A stretch of 31,800 bases of DNA from CAYZXK01 sp964482395. GTDB taxonomy: Bacteria > Planctomycetota > Phycisphaerae > UBA1845 > Fen-1342. The notes below the pieces were generated by a model. That model did not search any database and was not told the DNA's origin. It worked only from the letters and a program-made list of their open reading frames with translations. Position 1 is the first letter of the stretch. Every line of letters starts with the position of its first letter. Positions 1 to 11,299 of the stretch are shown piece after piece. Where the stretch lies: positions 1 through 31,800 of the forward strand of contig CAYZXK010000066.1 of the NCBI GenBank assembly GCA_964482395.1, given 5' to 3'. The translations under genes were made by a program, and so were the position numbers.

Positions 1-1735
1 CCTGCGCGCCGCCTGCCAGACGTTCCAGCAGCTCCGCGGCCCGTCGATGTTCCTCCGAAGACGAACTGCCCGCCAGACGCCCCTGCCACCGCTCGATGTC
101 CTCCACCGCACTCTTGGAGAGCACCTCCACCAGGCCGCGCCAGGCCGCTTGACGGATGCCCTCCTCGCTTTCCGCCGATGATGACCGGTCCCACAGCGCG
201 CCGATCGCACGCTCGTTTCCCAGTGGAGCCAGGCCGGCCAGCGCTTCCACCGCTGCCTTGCGCACCCCGGGATCCGGATCGGTGGTGGCGGCGGCCAGCG
301 CCTCGGCTAACTCCGGGTTTTTCAAGGTTGCGATGCCGCGGACGGCGGCCAAGCGGACTGCGACGGCTTCCGGCCGCTCCAGACCCGCCATCAGCGCCGG
401 TCCGAAGCGCGGGTCGGCCAGATTGCCCATCGCCCACAGCAGCCGCTCCCGGAGGGTCACTGCCCCGGGCTGGCTCCGATCGAAGACCGCCAGCAGTCCG
501 GTCACGACCGCGTCGCGCAGCTCTGCGGGCAGAACCCCGCGCTCGGCCAGCCTTCCCAGGGCCCCCACCGCTTCGGTGACCGCTTGTTCATCCGGGTCGT
601 TGAGGGCCTCCAGCAGGATCGGCGCCGCCTCGGCCTCACCCACGTATCCCAGCCCGTTCAGCAGGGCCAGCCGAACCTGACGGCTCTGCGCCGTGCCCAG
701 CATCTCAATGAACCGCTGCGTGTCCCGCGGCTGCCGGAAGCTGGCCACAGTCTGCACCGCCGCAGCCCGTTCCACCGGCTCCCCCGTGCTCATTAATTCT
801 CGAATCCGGTCCTGTAACTCGGCCGGTACCGACTTGCCCTCCGACAGGTGCACTTGGGTCAGCCGCAGTCCCAGCAGACGTATGGCCCGGCTCGGATCGG
901 CCAGGTACCCGGCCAGCAGTGTGCCCCGCTCCGAGTCCGCGGCCCGGAGGAACGTCGCTTCCAGAGCTTTGGCCAGTCGAGCCTCGATCGCTTCCAGACG
1001 CCGCCGGGTCTCGCGGTCCTTGCGGACCAGCCGCTCGATCTGTCTCCGCTGCCAGGCTTCCGAGGAAAGCGAACTGGTTTCCTGCCACCAAGTCAGAGCC
1101 GCGCCCGAATCCTCGAACTCAATGGCGGTGGCTTCCGACAGGCTTGAGAGTGCGGCCTCGGCCAGCCCAGGGTCCGGGTCGCTCAAAGCCGCCACCAGCA
1201 CTTCGATCGCCTCTCGTTCGGTCATCAGACCCAGGGCGGCGATGGCCGCCAGCCGTGCGGTTCGCGGCCGGTTTCCATCCAGCACCAGGTTCCGCAGCCG
1301 TTCGGTCACGCCATTGTCGGGGTATGCCGCCAGGGCTACTCCGGCCACCTGTCGCACCGCTGCATCCCCGTCCGAGAGCATGCCGATCAGCGGTTCGATG
1401 TAGGCCGGGTCCAAGTGCTCCGGCAGTTCCGCCAGAGCGGCCGCCACCGCGGACTTGGCGGCGCTGTTAGAGCCGCCCAGCAAGCTGACCAGCCGGGGCG
1501 GGGTTTCCGGCCACCCCTGGAGCAGCAGCTCGCGGGCGATCGCCCGGCGGACTTCCGGCGGGTTGGGCCCCTCGATCAGCGCCAGCAGGTCGGCCAGTCG
1601 CTGCTGATTGCTCGGTGCTGCCCGGGTGGACGGCTTGCTGCTGGTCTCCTGGCCGCTGGCGACAGACCCGACCAGGGCCAGACCCAGCCCGATTATCGCC
1701 AGCCTGCGCAGCTCGCTGATTATCAGCCTACTCAT
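1..1735 (-). CDS. exported HEAT-repeat protein, 5' part (runs off window)
   Basis: An uninterrupted minus-strand frame runs from the ATG at 1735 to the window edge (578 codons), so the C-terminus is missing. The first 28 or so residues form a signal peptide: a basic start (MSRLIISELRRLA), a hydrophobic core (IIGLGLALVG) and a likely cleavage after SVASG. The rest is alpha-helical and rich in Ala, Leu, Glu and Arg, with repeated units such as LSDGDAAVRQVAGVALAAY, LSDPDPGLAEAALSSL and TTDPDPGVRKAAVEALAGL. The D-P-D/V-R-A-A pattern is typical of HEAT/PBS-lyase-type repeats. A charged, possibly coiled-coil stretch (about 230-260) interrupts the repeats. Such proteins are usually binding scaffolds; no catalytic motif is visible. 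The gene diverges from the PEP-CTERM gene at 2003. The fold is well supported, the role unknown. Confidence 0.85.
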   Translation of the reverse strand, partial: MSRLIISELRRLAIIGLGLALVGSVASGQETSSKPSTRAAPSNQQRLADLLALIEGPNPPEVRRAIARELLLQGWPETPPRLVSLLGGSNSAAKSAVAAALAELPEHLDPAYIEPLIGMLSDGDAAVRQVAGVALAAYPDNGVTERLRNLVLDGNRPRTARLAAIAALGLMTEREAIEVLVAALSDPDPGLAEAALSSLSEATAIEFEDSGAALTWWQETSSLSSEAWQRRQIERLVRKDRETRRRLEAIEARLAKALEATFLRAADSERGTLLAGYLADPSRAIRLLGLRLTQVHLSEGKSVPAELQDRIRELMSTGEPVERAAAVQTVASFRQPRDTQRFIEMLGTAQSRQVRLALLNGLGYVGEAEAAPILLEALNDPDEQAVTEAVGALGRLAERGVLPAELRDAVVTGLLAVFDRSQPGAVTLRERLLWAMGNLADPRFGPALMAGLERPEAVAVRLAAVRGIATLKNPELAEALAAATTDPDPGVRKAAVEALAGLAPLGNERAIGALWDRSSSAESEEGIRQAAWRGLVEVLSKSAVEDIERWQGRLAGSSSSEEHRRAAELLERLAGGAQ

Positions 1736-1829
1736 ATCAACCTGGCAGACCCGACCGGTTTGCCGCGGTTAGGCATTCGTGACCCATAAAACTTGCTCCC
1801 GGCCCGCGTAAGAACCCGAGCCGGCTAAC

Positions 1830-1835
1830 ATTATA
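1830..1835 (-). promoter_or_regulatory. possible -10 box for the HEAT-repeat gene
   Basis: The minus strand reads TATAAT here, a perfect -10 hexamer about 95 nt upstream of the ATG at 1735. No good -35 lies 16-18 nt further upstream, so this is only a candidate. Confidence 0.25.
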
Positions 1836-1917
1836 GGCGTATTGGCTTCGCCATGCCCGGCTTTGGACCCCAGGGATGGTTTCTCCGATAAGAAGATACC
1901 AGCCGGTCTCGTCCGGG

Positions 1918-1946
1918 TTGCGTAGCCGCCCGCGGCCGCGTATGGT
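1918..1946 (+). promoter_or_regulatory. possible promoter of the PEP-CTERM gene
   Basis: TTGCGT (1918-1923), a 17-nt spacer and TATGGT (1941-1946) match the -35 and -10 consensus at 3/6 and 4/6 positions. This leaves a leader of roughly 50 nt before the ATG at 2003. The rest of the 1736-2002 spacer shows no gene. Confidence 0.3.
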
Positions 1947-2002
1947 TATGGCTCGTGGGGCCCGGCCGGGCGCGGGCCCCGTGGGAGCCGGAGGAGCACG
2001 CC

Positions 2003-2959
2003 ATGAAACGCGGGATTCTGACCACTTTGCTGGCGGCGATCGCGGCGGTCGCCGTCGCCAACGCTGATCTGTGGGAGAATGTCTTCTATGGCCTGGACCT
2101 GCTGGCTACCCCCCTGGGCAGCCCGCTCTCTACCAACGCCGACGGAACGCGGGTTAACGGCTCCCGCTCCGGTCGGTTGCGGATCGTTCCCAATGGCGTG
2201 CTGGGCGGGGGCTACCGGCTGGAGTTCGACCGCACCTTCGGCCCCGACTCGCGCGGGCGCACCGAGGTGCTTCATCTGGGTTCGATTGGCGACCTGGCCT
2301 TGCAGGGCGGCGTCCAGGCCACCGCCGGTTACACCAACACGGCCGGTCTTTGGTCGGCCAGCATCAACTTTGTCGCCGCCAACCTGGGGTACAACATGCG
2401 GACCAAGCTGGGGGCCCAGGACGCGGAGTTTCGCGGCGTGCTGACCATGGCCAACTCGCTGGAGATCAACCGGGCCGGCTTCTACGACCTGACCATAAAC
2501 GTCGGCAACACCGACTCGGAGTTCCTCATCGACGGGGTGGTGGTCCGCGACCAGGACGAAACCAACTTCGATATCGGACCGATCCGGGTGAGCGGGAATA
2601 TCTATTACGATGCGACTCTGGCCCTGCTCAATGCCCTGGGGGTGGACACCTCCGACCTGGAAAGCGTGTTCCCGCGCTCCCCCATTGATCGCATCAACGA
2701 CGCGGTGAGCGAGGCCCTGGCGGGCCTTCAGGCCCAGATAAACTCGGCCGCCAAGCCCGAGTTGGCCTCCTTGCTGCTGCAAACCGTGCTGGACGGAGAC
2801 CAGCAGGCCGCCGCCCAACTGATTGACGGCCTGGCCAGCGACAGCCTGTCCAATCCCGCCGCGTCCGGCACCTCTACCCTCACGGTCCCCGAGCCGGCAA
2901 CCCTGTTGCTGATGCTGGCTGGCGGGGCGACTATCCGGTACTGGCGACGCCGTCGCTGA
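2003..2959 (+). CDS. PEP-CTERM sorting-domain protein
   Basis: This is a 318-aa exported protein. It starts with a signal peptide (MKRGILTTLLAAIAAVAVANA, cleavage before DLWEN). It ends with a canonical PEP-CTERM sorting signal: VPEP, a hydrophobic segment (ATLLLMLAGGATI) and an RRRR tail. In the known family this tail is processed by an exosortase and the protein goes to the cell envelope or extracellular matrix. The ATG at 2003 is chosen over an upstream in-frame ATG at 1955 because a GGAGGAG ribosome site sits just before it and because it puts the signal peptide at the N-terminus. The middle is Gly/Asn-rich and probably beta-rich; I recognise no enzyme domain in it. A helical stretch rich in Ala and Gln (about 220-280) precedes the sorting signal. 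Confidence 0.88.
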   Translation: MKRGILTTLLAAIAAVAVANADLWENVFYGLDLLATPLGSPLSTNADGTRVNGSRSGRLRIVPNGVLGGGYRLEFDRTFGPDSRGRTEVLHLGSIGDLALQGGVQATAGYTNTAGLWSASINFVAANLGYNMRTKLGAQDAEFRGVLTMANSLEINRAGFYDLTINVGNTDSEFLIDGVVVRDQDETNFDIGPIRVSGNIYYDATLALLNALGVDTSDLESVFPRSPIDRINDAVSEALAGLQAQINSAAKPELASLLLQTVLDGDQQAAAQLIDGLASDSLSNPAASGTSTLTVPEPATLLLMLAGGATIRYWRRRR

Positions 2960-3106
2960 TACTCGCCGCCTTGCCCCGGTCGAACGGCGGCATTTGCCGC
3001 CCCCCGGTCGTCCACCGGCTGCTAATCCCGCGTGCCATGCGTAGAATGCAGGGTCGGCCCGGCGGCCGAAGTCGCGGCCGCCCCGACCATCGCAGGAACC
3101 TCAATC

Positions 3107-6337
<3,231 letters not shown>

Positions 6338-6636
6338 CGGGAAGCCCGGCCCGAGCGGTCGCGCTGACCTGCGGCCGCGGCTGATGTGCCAAGCCGCCTT
6401 CCGGGCCTCCACCTTCCCAAAAGCACGTCCAGACCGCCACTTGTGACTGCCTTATTGCCGACTGTGCCGGGTTTTCCACGCGTAATTTTTGCGCCCAGCT
6501 CAAGAACGGGCGCCGACTTGCCCGATGCACCCATATCCAGACTTCAAGTGTTGACGGGACCTATGACCGGTGTGCGGGCAGGTCTGACGTTCGCTCACCA
6601 GGGCCAACGGATGCAGCTTTCTAGGAGGCAGTCTTT
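6338..6636. other. intergenic stretch after alaS
   Basis: About 300 bases with no gene I can support on either strand. It has lower GC than its surroundings in 6420-6500, including a TAATTTTT run. A TTGACG at 6551 has no matching -10 box. The stretch presumably holds the leader and promoter of the 95-aa gene at 6637. Confidence 0.4.
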
Positions 6637-6924
6637 ATGACCACCACACCCACCATGAATCCGCAAACCCAACCGTATCGGTACGGCAACTGCGGTACCG
6701 TGTATCCTTTTGAGAACATCAACGAGCCGGGGGCCTACATCTGCCAGTGGAACGGGCATTTGCTGCGGGTTCCGGAAGACGGCATCGCGGAAGGCCGCTC
6801 CCCGACCCTCAACATCGTCGGCAATGAGCCGCTCTACGTGACCAAGATCAGCGATAACCCCTGGATCACGCTCAGCAAGGCCCGCATGCTGGCCGCCAAC
6901 TACGACCTGCATGTGAATTTCTAG
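6637..6924 (+). CDS. small conserved-looking protein, unknown function
   Basis: This is a 95-aa soluble protein with no signal peptide or membrane segment. It has a strong ribosome site (AGGAGG, 6623-6628) 8 nt before the ATG and a strong terminator after the stop, so it is very probably a real, well-expressed single-gene unit. The sequence has a CGTVYPFENINEPGAYICQW stretch, then RVPEDGIAEGRSPTL, and a C-terminal ISDNPWITLSKARMLAANYD. Two Cys residues lie near positions 19 and 36; they do not form a clear metal site. I do not recognise the family. Its isolation and good signals suggest a stand-alone small protein. Confidence 0.8.
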   Translation: MTTTPTMNPQTQPYRYGNCGTVYPFENINEPGAYICQWNGHLLRVPEDGIAEGRSPTLNIVGNEPLYVTKISDNPWITLSKARMLAANYDLHVNF

Positions 6925-6986
6925 TCGCCAGGCGAGCTCGGAGGGATTCGAAGCGCCAAACTGTATTGACCGCCCGGACATCGCGA

Positions 6987-7018
6987 GCCGGGAGCGCGGC
7001 CCTCGCTCCCGGCTTTTT
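6987..7018 (+). terminator. intrinsic terminator of the 95-aa gene
   Basis: A perfect 10-bp stem (GCCGGGAGCG / CGCTCCCGGC) with a 7-nt loop is followed by TTTTT at 7014-7018. It is 62 nt after the stop codon. The minus-strand hydrolase gene ends at 7018, so the T-run just touches that stop codon. Confidence 0.9.
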
Positions 7019-8238
7019 CATGCGCCCCTGCCTGCCAGCCAGTCCATGATCTGCGGGTACACCTTCTGGCTGGCTACCGGGGCGGCTTCCAATTCGCCGT
7101 GCGCGATTTCCTCGTAGAAGAGGAACTGCTTGTCCGTACTGGCAATCCGTTGAAAGAAAACCGACCGCGTGACCTCGACGTTGGCGATGCGGTCCCGCCC
7201 GCCGTGGACCACCAGGGTCGGAACCGTGATCAGGTCGTAATGGTCCGAGTAGACGTGGTCGGGCCTCCCCAGGTCGCTGATGAAGGCCCGGTACCGGACG
7301 CACTTGGCCAGTTGTCGCAGCACGCCGGCCTTGATGTTATCCAACACGAACCTTCGGCCGCTGAGCATCACCTCCGCCCGGTGGTTGGTGGCGCCGGTGA
7401 AAGTGCCCGCGACCTGCAACATCTTCTGCACCGCGGCGCGTTCCAACTGCTCGATTCCGTCCGCGACGGGCTTGGGCAGCTTGCGATACCAGGGTTCGCC
7501 CTGGCTGTCGCCGGCCAGCCAGCGCACGGGGACCTCTCCGGCGACTTGCAGAAGTGCTTGCAGCCAGCCCCAGCGGGCCAGCATCTCGAACGGGTAGTTC
7601 ACGTCCCCGTCGGTCCGCCACCAGTCGCGCAGCAGGGCCCGCCACTGGAGGCGCCCCTCCCGGTCATAAAGTGAATCTGGCCAGCGGAGGGCGGCCGGAA
7701 ACTCCGCGAAGACGCAGCCGGCCAAATGCTGTTGTCGGACGGCCGCCAGGTTCGGGTCGGCGACCATGTACTGCCCGTTCCCCTCCTCCACTAGGCTGGT
7801 TCCCTGGAGGTAGCCGGCCAGGGCCATGGCTCCCATGCTGGCCGCGATCACAAACGGCCGACGACCGGTCTCGGCCACCACATGGGTCACCACCGCTGGC
7901 AGGTCGTACAGCACGAAATGGTCCAGGCACCAGTCGTTTTGCCCCGGCGGCGGAGTACTCAGCATCCGGGGGGCCCCGTGCCCACGCAGGTTCACCAGCC
8001 ACACATCGTAGCCCGCCTGGCGCGCCAGACTGGCCAGGCTGCGATAATGGAAGTCGCGGCCCTGAATCTCCGGCAGGTCCCACAGGTCGGCGTTTACCGC
8101 CAGCCCGTGTATGAAGACGATCGGCTGGTCCCCTTTGCTCACCCGGCGTTTGATCGCGATCTGGGCCCCGTCCAGAGTCGGAACATGCACAATCCAGCCT
8201 TGGTCGGGGCCGGATTCGCTATCTCTGGCTGCGCCCAT
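7018..8238 (-). CDS. alpha/beta-hydrolase fold protein
   Basis: This 406-aa protein has the alpha/beta-hydrolase landmarks in order: oxyanion HG (residues 44-45, VFIHGLAVN), a nucleophile elbow AASMG with Ser134, an acid in HGGRDRI (Asp349) and a His in AHGEL (His380). The NLRGHG motif before the nucleophile is typical of lipase/acyltransferase-like members. The elbow has Ala where G-x-S-x-G is usual; this occurs in some subfamilies. The large cap region (about 150-300) is Trp-rich and may decide the substrate, possibly a hydrophobic ester or polyhydroxyalkanoate-like acyl chain; this is not shown by the sequence. It lies 44 nt downstream of rplT on the same strand and may be read through from it. 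No signal peptide is seen. Confidence 0.85.
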   Translation of the reverse strand: MGAARDSESGPDQGWIVHVPTLDGAQIAIKRRVSKGDQPIVFIHGLAVNADLWDLPEIQGRDFHYRSLASLARQAGYDVWLVNLRGHGAPRMLSTPPPGQNDWCLDHFVLYDLPAVVTHVVAETGRRPFVIAASMGAMALAGYLQGTSLVEEGNGQYMVADPNLAAVRQQHLAGCVFAEFPAALRWPDSLYDREGRLQWRALLRDWWRTDGDVNYPFEMLARWGWLQALLQVAGEVPVRWLAGDSQGEPWYRKLPKPVADGIEQLERAAVQKMLQVAGTFTGATNHRAEVMLSGRRFVLDNIKAGVLRQLAKCVRYRAFISDLGRPDHVYSDHYDLITVPTLVVHGGRDRIANVEVTRSVFFQRIASTDKQFLFYEEIAHGELEAAPVASQKVYPQIMDWLAGRGA

Positions 8239-8282
8239 CTTCCACCCGCTGCCGAACGCCCGACCGGACTGGCCGGCCGGCC

Positions 8283-8648
8283 TTAGGCCGCCGCCGTGGC
8301 GTGCGCCTTGGCCAGTTCAACCAGTTTGTCGAACGCCGCCGGGTCCCCGATGGCCACCTCGCTGAGCATCTTGCGATTGAGGAATGCGCCGGCTTTCTTC
8401 AGCCCCCGGATAAACCGGCAGTAAGAGATTCCCCGCGCCTCGCAGGCGGCGCTGATCCGAATGATCCACAGGGCCCGGAACTGCCGTTTGCGTGCCCGTC
8501 GATCTCGAAAAGCGTAGGTCCGGGCTTTCAGCAGGGTCTGCTTGGCCGGACGGAACAGAGTGCTCCGGGTCCCGCGGGCCCCCTTGGTGGCTCGGAGCAC
8601 TCTCTTGTGTCGCCGGCGGGTGGCCGGACCGGGTCGAACACGTGGCAT
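8283..8648 (-). CDS. rplT: 50S ribosomal protein L20
   Basis: The 121-aa product has the standard L20 sequence: MPRVRPGPATRRRHKRVL at the start, AFRDRRARKRQFRALWIIRI, and FIRGLKKAGAFLNRKMLSE. L20 binds 23S rRNA early in large-subunit assembly. An AGAGGAG ribosome site precedes the ATG at 8648. It is 30 nt downstream of rpmI, the usual L35-L20 pair. The infC gene, which often heads this operon, is not here. Confidence 0.98.
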   Translation of the reverse strand: MPRVRPGPATRRRHKRVLRATKGARGTRSTLFRPAKQTLLKARTYAFRDRRARKRQFRALWIIRISAACEARGISYCRFIRGLKKAGAFLNRKMLSEVAIGDPAAFDKLVELAKAHATAAA

Positions 8649-8678
8649 ACCGTTTACTCCTCTGGCAGGTGGACAGCT

Positions 8679-8885
8679 CTAGCCGGCTCCCAGGGCCCGG
8701 CGGGCCTTGTCCGCAAGCGCTCCCGTCAAAATCCCCTTCCGACGCAGACGCTGACGGCGTCGCCCCGATTTCGTGCTCATCAGGTGCCCGGCAAACGATT
8801 TCTTATAGCAAAGCTTGCCGGTCGCCGTTATGGTCAGCCGCTTGCGCAGGCCCTTGTGAGGTTTCTGCTTCACCTTGCCGGTCAT
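8679..8885 (-). CDS. rpmI: 50S ribosomal protein L35
   Basis: The 68-aa basic protein matches L35 (KPHKGLRKRLTITATGKL, GHLMSTKSGRRRQRLRRKG). The start is set at the second of two close ATGs (8885): a GGAGG sits 6 nt upstream of it but directly abuts the first ATG (8891), too close to use. A longer open frame extends upstream to 8993 but has no L35-like sequence there. Confidence 0.96.
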   Translation of the reverse strand: MTGKVKQKPHKGLRKRLTITATGKLCYKKSFAGHLMSTKSGRRRQRLRRKGILTGALADKARRALGAG

Positions 8886-8909
8886 CAGCATCCTCCATTC
8901 CGGACTGCG

Positions 8910-8938
8910 AGTATATTGTGTCCGGTGCGCTGGAGCAA
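8910..8938 (-). promoter_or_regulatory. likely promoter of rpmI-rplT
   Basis: On the minus strand TTGCTC (8938-8933), a 17-nt spacer and TATACT (8915-8910) form a plausible sigma-70-type promoter. It would give a short leader of about 18 nt before rpmI. This leaves no space for infC or for a long regulatory leader. Confidence 0.5.
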
Positions 8939-9089
8939 CAGGCCAACCGGCCCGGAGGCCGACCACGGACCACGGCTCGCGGCCCGTGGCCAAGAACCAC
9001 CGACGGCCTTGGCCGATAATATGGAAAGCGTCGTCCGGACGCTTACCATACTAACTGAGTCCGATTTAGTCGAATAGCGGTGAACGACC

Positions 9090-10430
9090 ATGCGACCACG
9101 AAGACTGGGAATCATTGTCGGCGGCGGACCGGCACCCGGCATCAACGCGGTGATCGGGGCCGCCACCATCCAGGCCATCAACTGCGGCTTCGAGGTGGTC
9201 GGCTTCTACGACGGGTTCCGCCACCTCTGCTCCGAGGACTTCGACCCGCCGACCCATTCGGTCCGCCTGGAGATCTCGCGGGTAGCCCGCATCCACTTCG
9301 ACGGCGGGTCCATCCTTCGCACCGCCCGTACCAACCTCCTCGACGAGGCGGCCCTCAAGACCACCAAGCGGGCGGTGGCCAATCCTGAGAAGGTGTCGCT
9401 GGCCCTGGGCCGACTGCGGGAACTGGGGATCGACTGCCTGCTGACCATCGGGGGCGACGATACCGCCCTTAGCGCCCGGTTCCTGGCCGAGGCCGGGGCG
9501 GGCCGGCTCCGGGTGGTCCATGTGCCCAAGACCATCGACAACGACCTGCCGCTGCCGCAGAACCAGCCCACCTTCGGCTTCTCGACCGCCCGTTTCGTGG
9601 GCGCCCAGCTCCTCAAAAACCTGATGACCGACTCGCAGACTACCGGCCGCTGGTATCTGGTCAGCGCCATGGGACGCGGTGCCGGGTGGCTGGCCATGTC
9701 CATCGGACAAGCCGCTGGGGCCACCATCACCCTCATCCCCGAGGAATTCGAGCAGCATAGCACCGTTCAGGCCATCGTGGACGTGTTGGAAGGGGCCATC
9801 CTCAAGCGGGCCGTCCTGGGCCGCTGCGATGGCGTGGCCGTCTTGGCCGAGGGCCTGGCTTACCGGCTCGGCGATCAGGCCGAACTCGAACGCCTGCTGG
9901 GTCGCGAGGTCCCGCTCGACGCCGCCGGCCACCTCCGACTCTCCGAAGTGCCGCTGTTGGAGCTGTTGAAGCGCGAGTTGCAGGCCCGCTTCAAGGCCCG
10001 CGGGGAGTCGCTTCCCCTGGTCACCCACAATATCGGCTACGAGCTCCGCTCGGCGGATCCAACCCCCTACGATATGGCCTACGGCCGGGCGCTGGGCTAT
10101 CACAGCATCCGGCTCTTCTCCGAGTCGGCGGTGCAGAAGTCGGGCGTGATGGTGGCCCTGGTGAACGGCAACCTGGAAGCGGTCGACCTCAACGACCTGG
10201 TCGACCCGGAAACCAACCGCACCCGCACCCGCTTTGTGGACATCAATTCCGATGAATACATGGTGGGGCGGGCTTACCAGATCCGCCTGGAGCGAAGCGA
10301 TCTGGAGAACCCGGTAATGCTGGCCAAGCTGGCGGCTGCCGCCCGCCTGGAGCCGGCCGAGTTCCGTAAACGCTACGAGCGGGCGGCGACCCGGTTGCCC
10401 GAGATGCAGGCCGCGGCCGCCGCCAAGTAG
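9090..10430 (+). CDS. 6-phosphofructokinase, diphosphate-dependent type
   Basis: This 446-aa enzyme phosphorylates fructose 6-phosphate in glycolysis. The start GGGPAPG (11-17) contacts the phosphoryl donor. GGDDT at 121-125 and PKTIDND at 146-152 are the signatures that, in the known family, go with pyrophosphate rather than ATP: Asp in place of the Gly of GGDGS, and Lys in place of the Gly of PGTIDND. The catalytic Asp is in TIDND, and MGRGAGW (about 194) is the fructose-6-phosphate site. A reversible PPi enzyme would save ATP, in line with an anaerobic lifestyle. Helical C-terminal residues after about 400 are an extension. The ATG at 9090 has only a weak ribosome site. An ABC ATPase follows after 39 nt. 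Confidence 0.95.
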   Translation: MRPRRLGIIVGGGPAPGINAVIGAATIQAINCGFEVVGFYDGFRHLCSEDFDPPTHSVRLEISRVARIHFDGGSILRTARTNLLDEAALKTTKRAVANPEKVSLALGRLRELGIDCLLTIGGDDTALSARFLAEAGAGRLRVVHVPKTIDNDLPLPQNQPTFGFSTARFVGAQLLKNLMTDSQTTGRWYLVSAMGRGAGWLAMSIGQAAGATITLIPEEFEQHSTVQAIVDVLEGAILKRAVLGRCDGVAVLAEGLAYRLGDQAELERLLGREVPLDAAGHLRLSEVPLLELLKRELQARFKARGESLPLVTHNIGYELRSADPTPYDMAYGRALGYHSIRLFSESAVQKSGVMVALVNGNLEAVDLNDLVDPETNRTRTRFVDINSDEYMVGRAYQIRLERSDLENPVMLAKLAAAARLEPAEFRKRYERAATRLPEMQAAAAAK

Positions 10431-10469
10431 CCGCCGGAGCCGCCTTCCGAGCCCGGCGCCCCAAGCCCG

Positions 10470-11273
10470 ATGCTCTTACAGGTCGAAGACCTCAGGACTT
10501 ACTTTTACGCCTGCGGCGGCCTGCTCCGCCGCCAGGTCGTAAGAGCCGTAGACGGGGTCAGCTTCGAGCTGGATCGCGGCCAGACCTTCGGGCTGGTGGG
10601 CGAAAGCGGCTGCGGCAAATCCACGCTCGCCCGGACCATCCTACGTCTGGTCCCAGCTACCGCCGGCCGGGTGATCTTCAATGGCCAGGACGTGCTCAGC
10701 GCCCGGCCCCAGCCCCTCCGCCGCCTCCGCCGCCACATGCAGATCATCTTCCAGGACCCGATCAGCAGCCTCAACCCGCGGCTGACCGTGGAAATCATCA
10801 TCGGCGAAGCCCTGACTGTGCACGGCCTGGTGCGAGGTCGGCGGCAGCGCCGCCAACGCGTCGCCCAGCTCCTGGAGCGAGTCGGCCTCCGGCCAGACGA
10901 CCTGGATCGCTACCCGCATGAATTCTCCGGGGGGCAGCGCCAGCGGATCGGCATCGCCCGGGCCCTGGCCCTGGAGCCCAGCCTGATCATCTGTGACGAG
11001 CCGGTCTCGGCGCTCGATCTGTCGACCGCGGCCCAGATCCTGAACCTGCTGGTCGACTTGCAGCGCGAGCTGGGCCTTAGCTACCTGTTGATCGCCCACG
11101 ACCTGGGAGTGGTCCGGCACATTTGCGACCGGGTGGCGGTCATGCATCGCGGCAAGCTGGTCGAACAGGCCCCCACTACTGAGCTGTTCAGCAGTCCCCA
11201 TCACCCATATACGCGGACTCTGCTGGCGGCTAGCCGCAGGTTCGAGCTGCCGGGGCGGGCCGCCGCCACCTGA
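10470..11273 (+). CDS. Dpp/Opp-type ABC transporter ATPase
   Basis: The 267-aa ATPase has Walker A GESGCGKST (44-52), Q-loop IIFQDP, signature SGGQRQR (153-159), Walker B LIICDE (172-177) and the switch His210. The C-terminal SSPHHPYTRTLL is the oligopeptide-transporter extension of the DppF/OppF subfamily, the second of the two ATPases of a peptide or nickel importer. No permease, binding protein or partner ATPase is nearby, so these parts must be encoded elsewhere or the gene is an orphan. It follows the phosphofructokinase gene by 39 nt and ends 26 nt from the convergent hdrB. Confidence 0.93.
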   Translation: MLLQVEDLRTYFYACGGLLRRQVVRAVDGVSFELDRGQTFGLVGESGCGKSTLARTILRLVPATAGRVIFNGQDVLSARPQPLRRLRRHMQIIFQDPISSLNPRLTVEIIIGEALTVHGLVRGRRQRRQRVAQLLERVGLRPDDLDRYPHEFSGGQRQRIGIARALALEPSLIICDEPVSALDLSTAAQILNLLVDLQRELGLSYLLIAHDLGVVRHICDRVAVMHRGKLVEQAPTTELFSSPHHPYTRTLLAASRRFELPGRAAAT

Positions 11274-11287
11274 TGCCCAGCGGGCAT
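11273..11287. terminator. small hairpin between convergent ABC gene and hdrB
   Basis: ATGCCC-AGC-GGGCAT forms a 6-bp stem that starts inside the ABC ATPase stop codon, in the 26-nt gap between convergent genes. No T-run follows on either strand, so it is at best a weak or factor-assisted terminator. Confidence 0.3.
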
Positions 11288-11299
11288 GCTGGCCGCACC

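Noticed and set aside
1946..2818. A 290-codon minus-strand frame opposite the PEP-CTERM gene
   Set aside because: It is antisense to a gene with both a signal peptide and a sorting signal, and has no motif.
6551..6556. TTGACG as a -35 box for the 95-aa gene
   Set aside because: No acceptable -10 box is found 16-18 nt downstream.
9066..10103. A 345-codon minus-strand open frame opposite the phosphofructokinase
   Set aside because: It is a shadow of the phosphofructokinase reading frame, with no motif.
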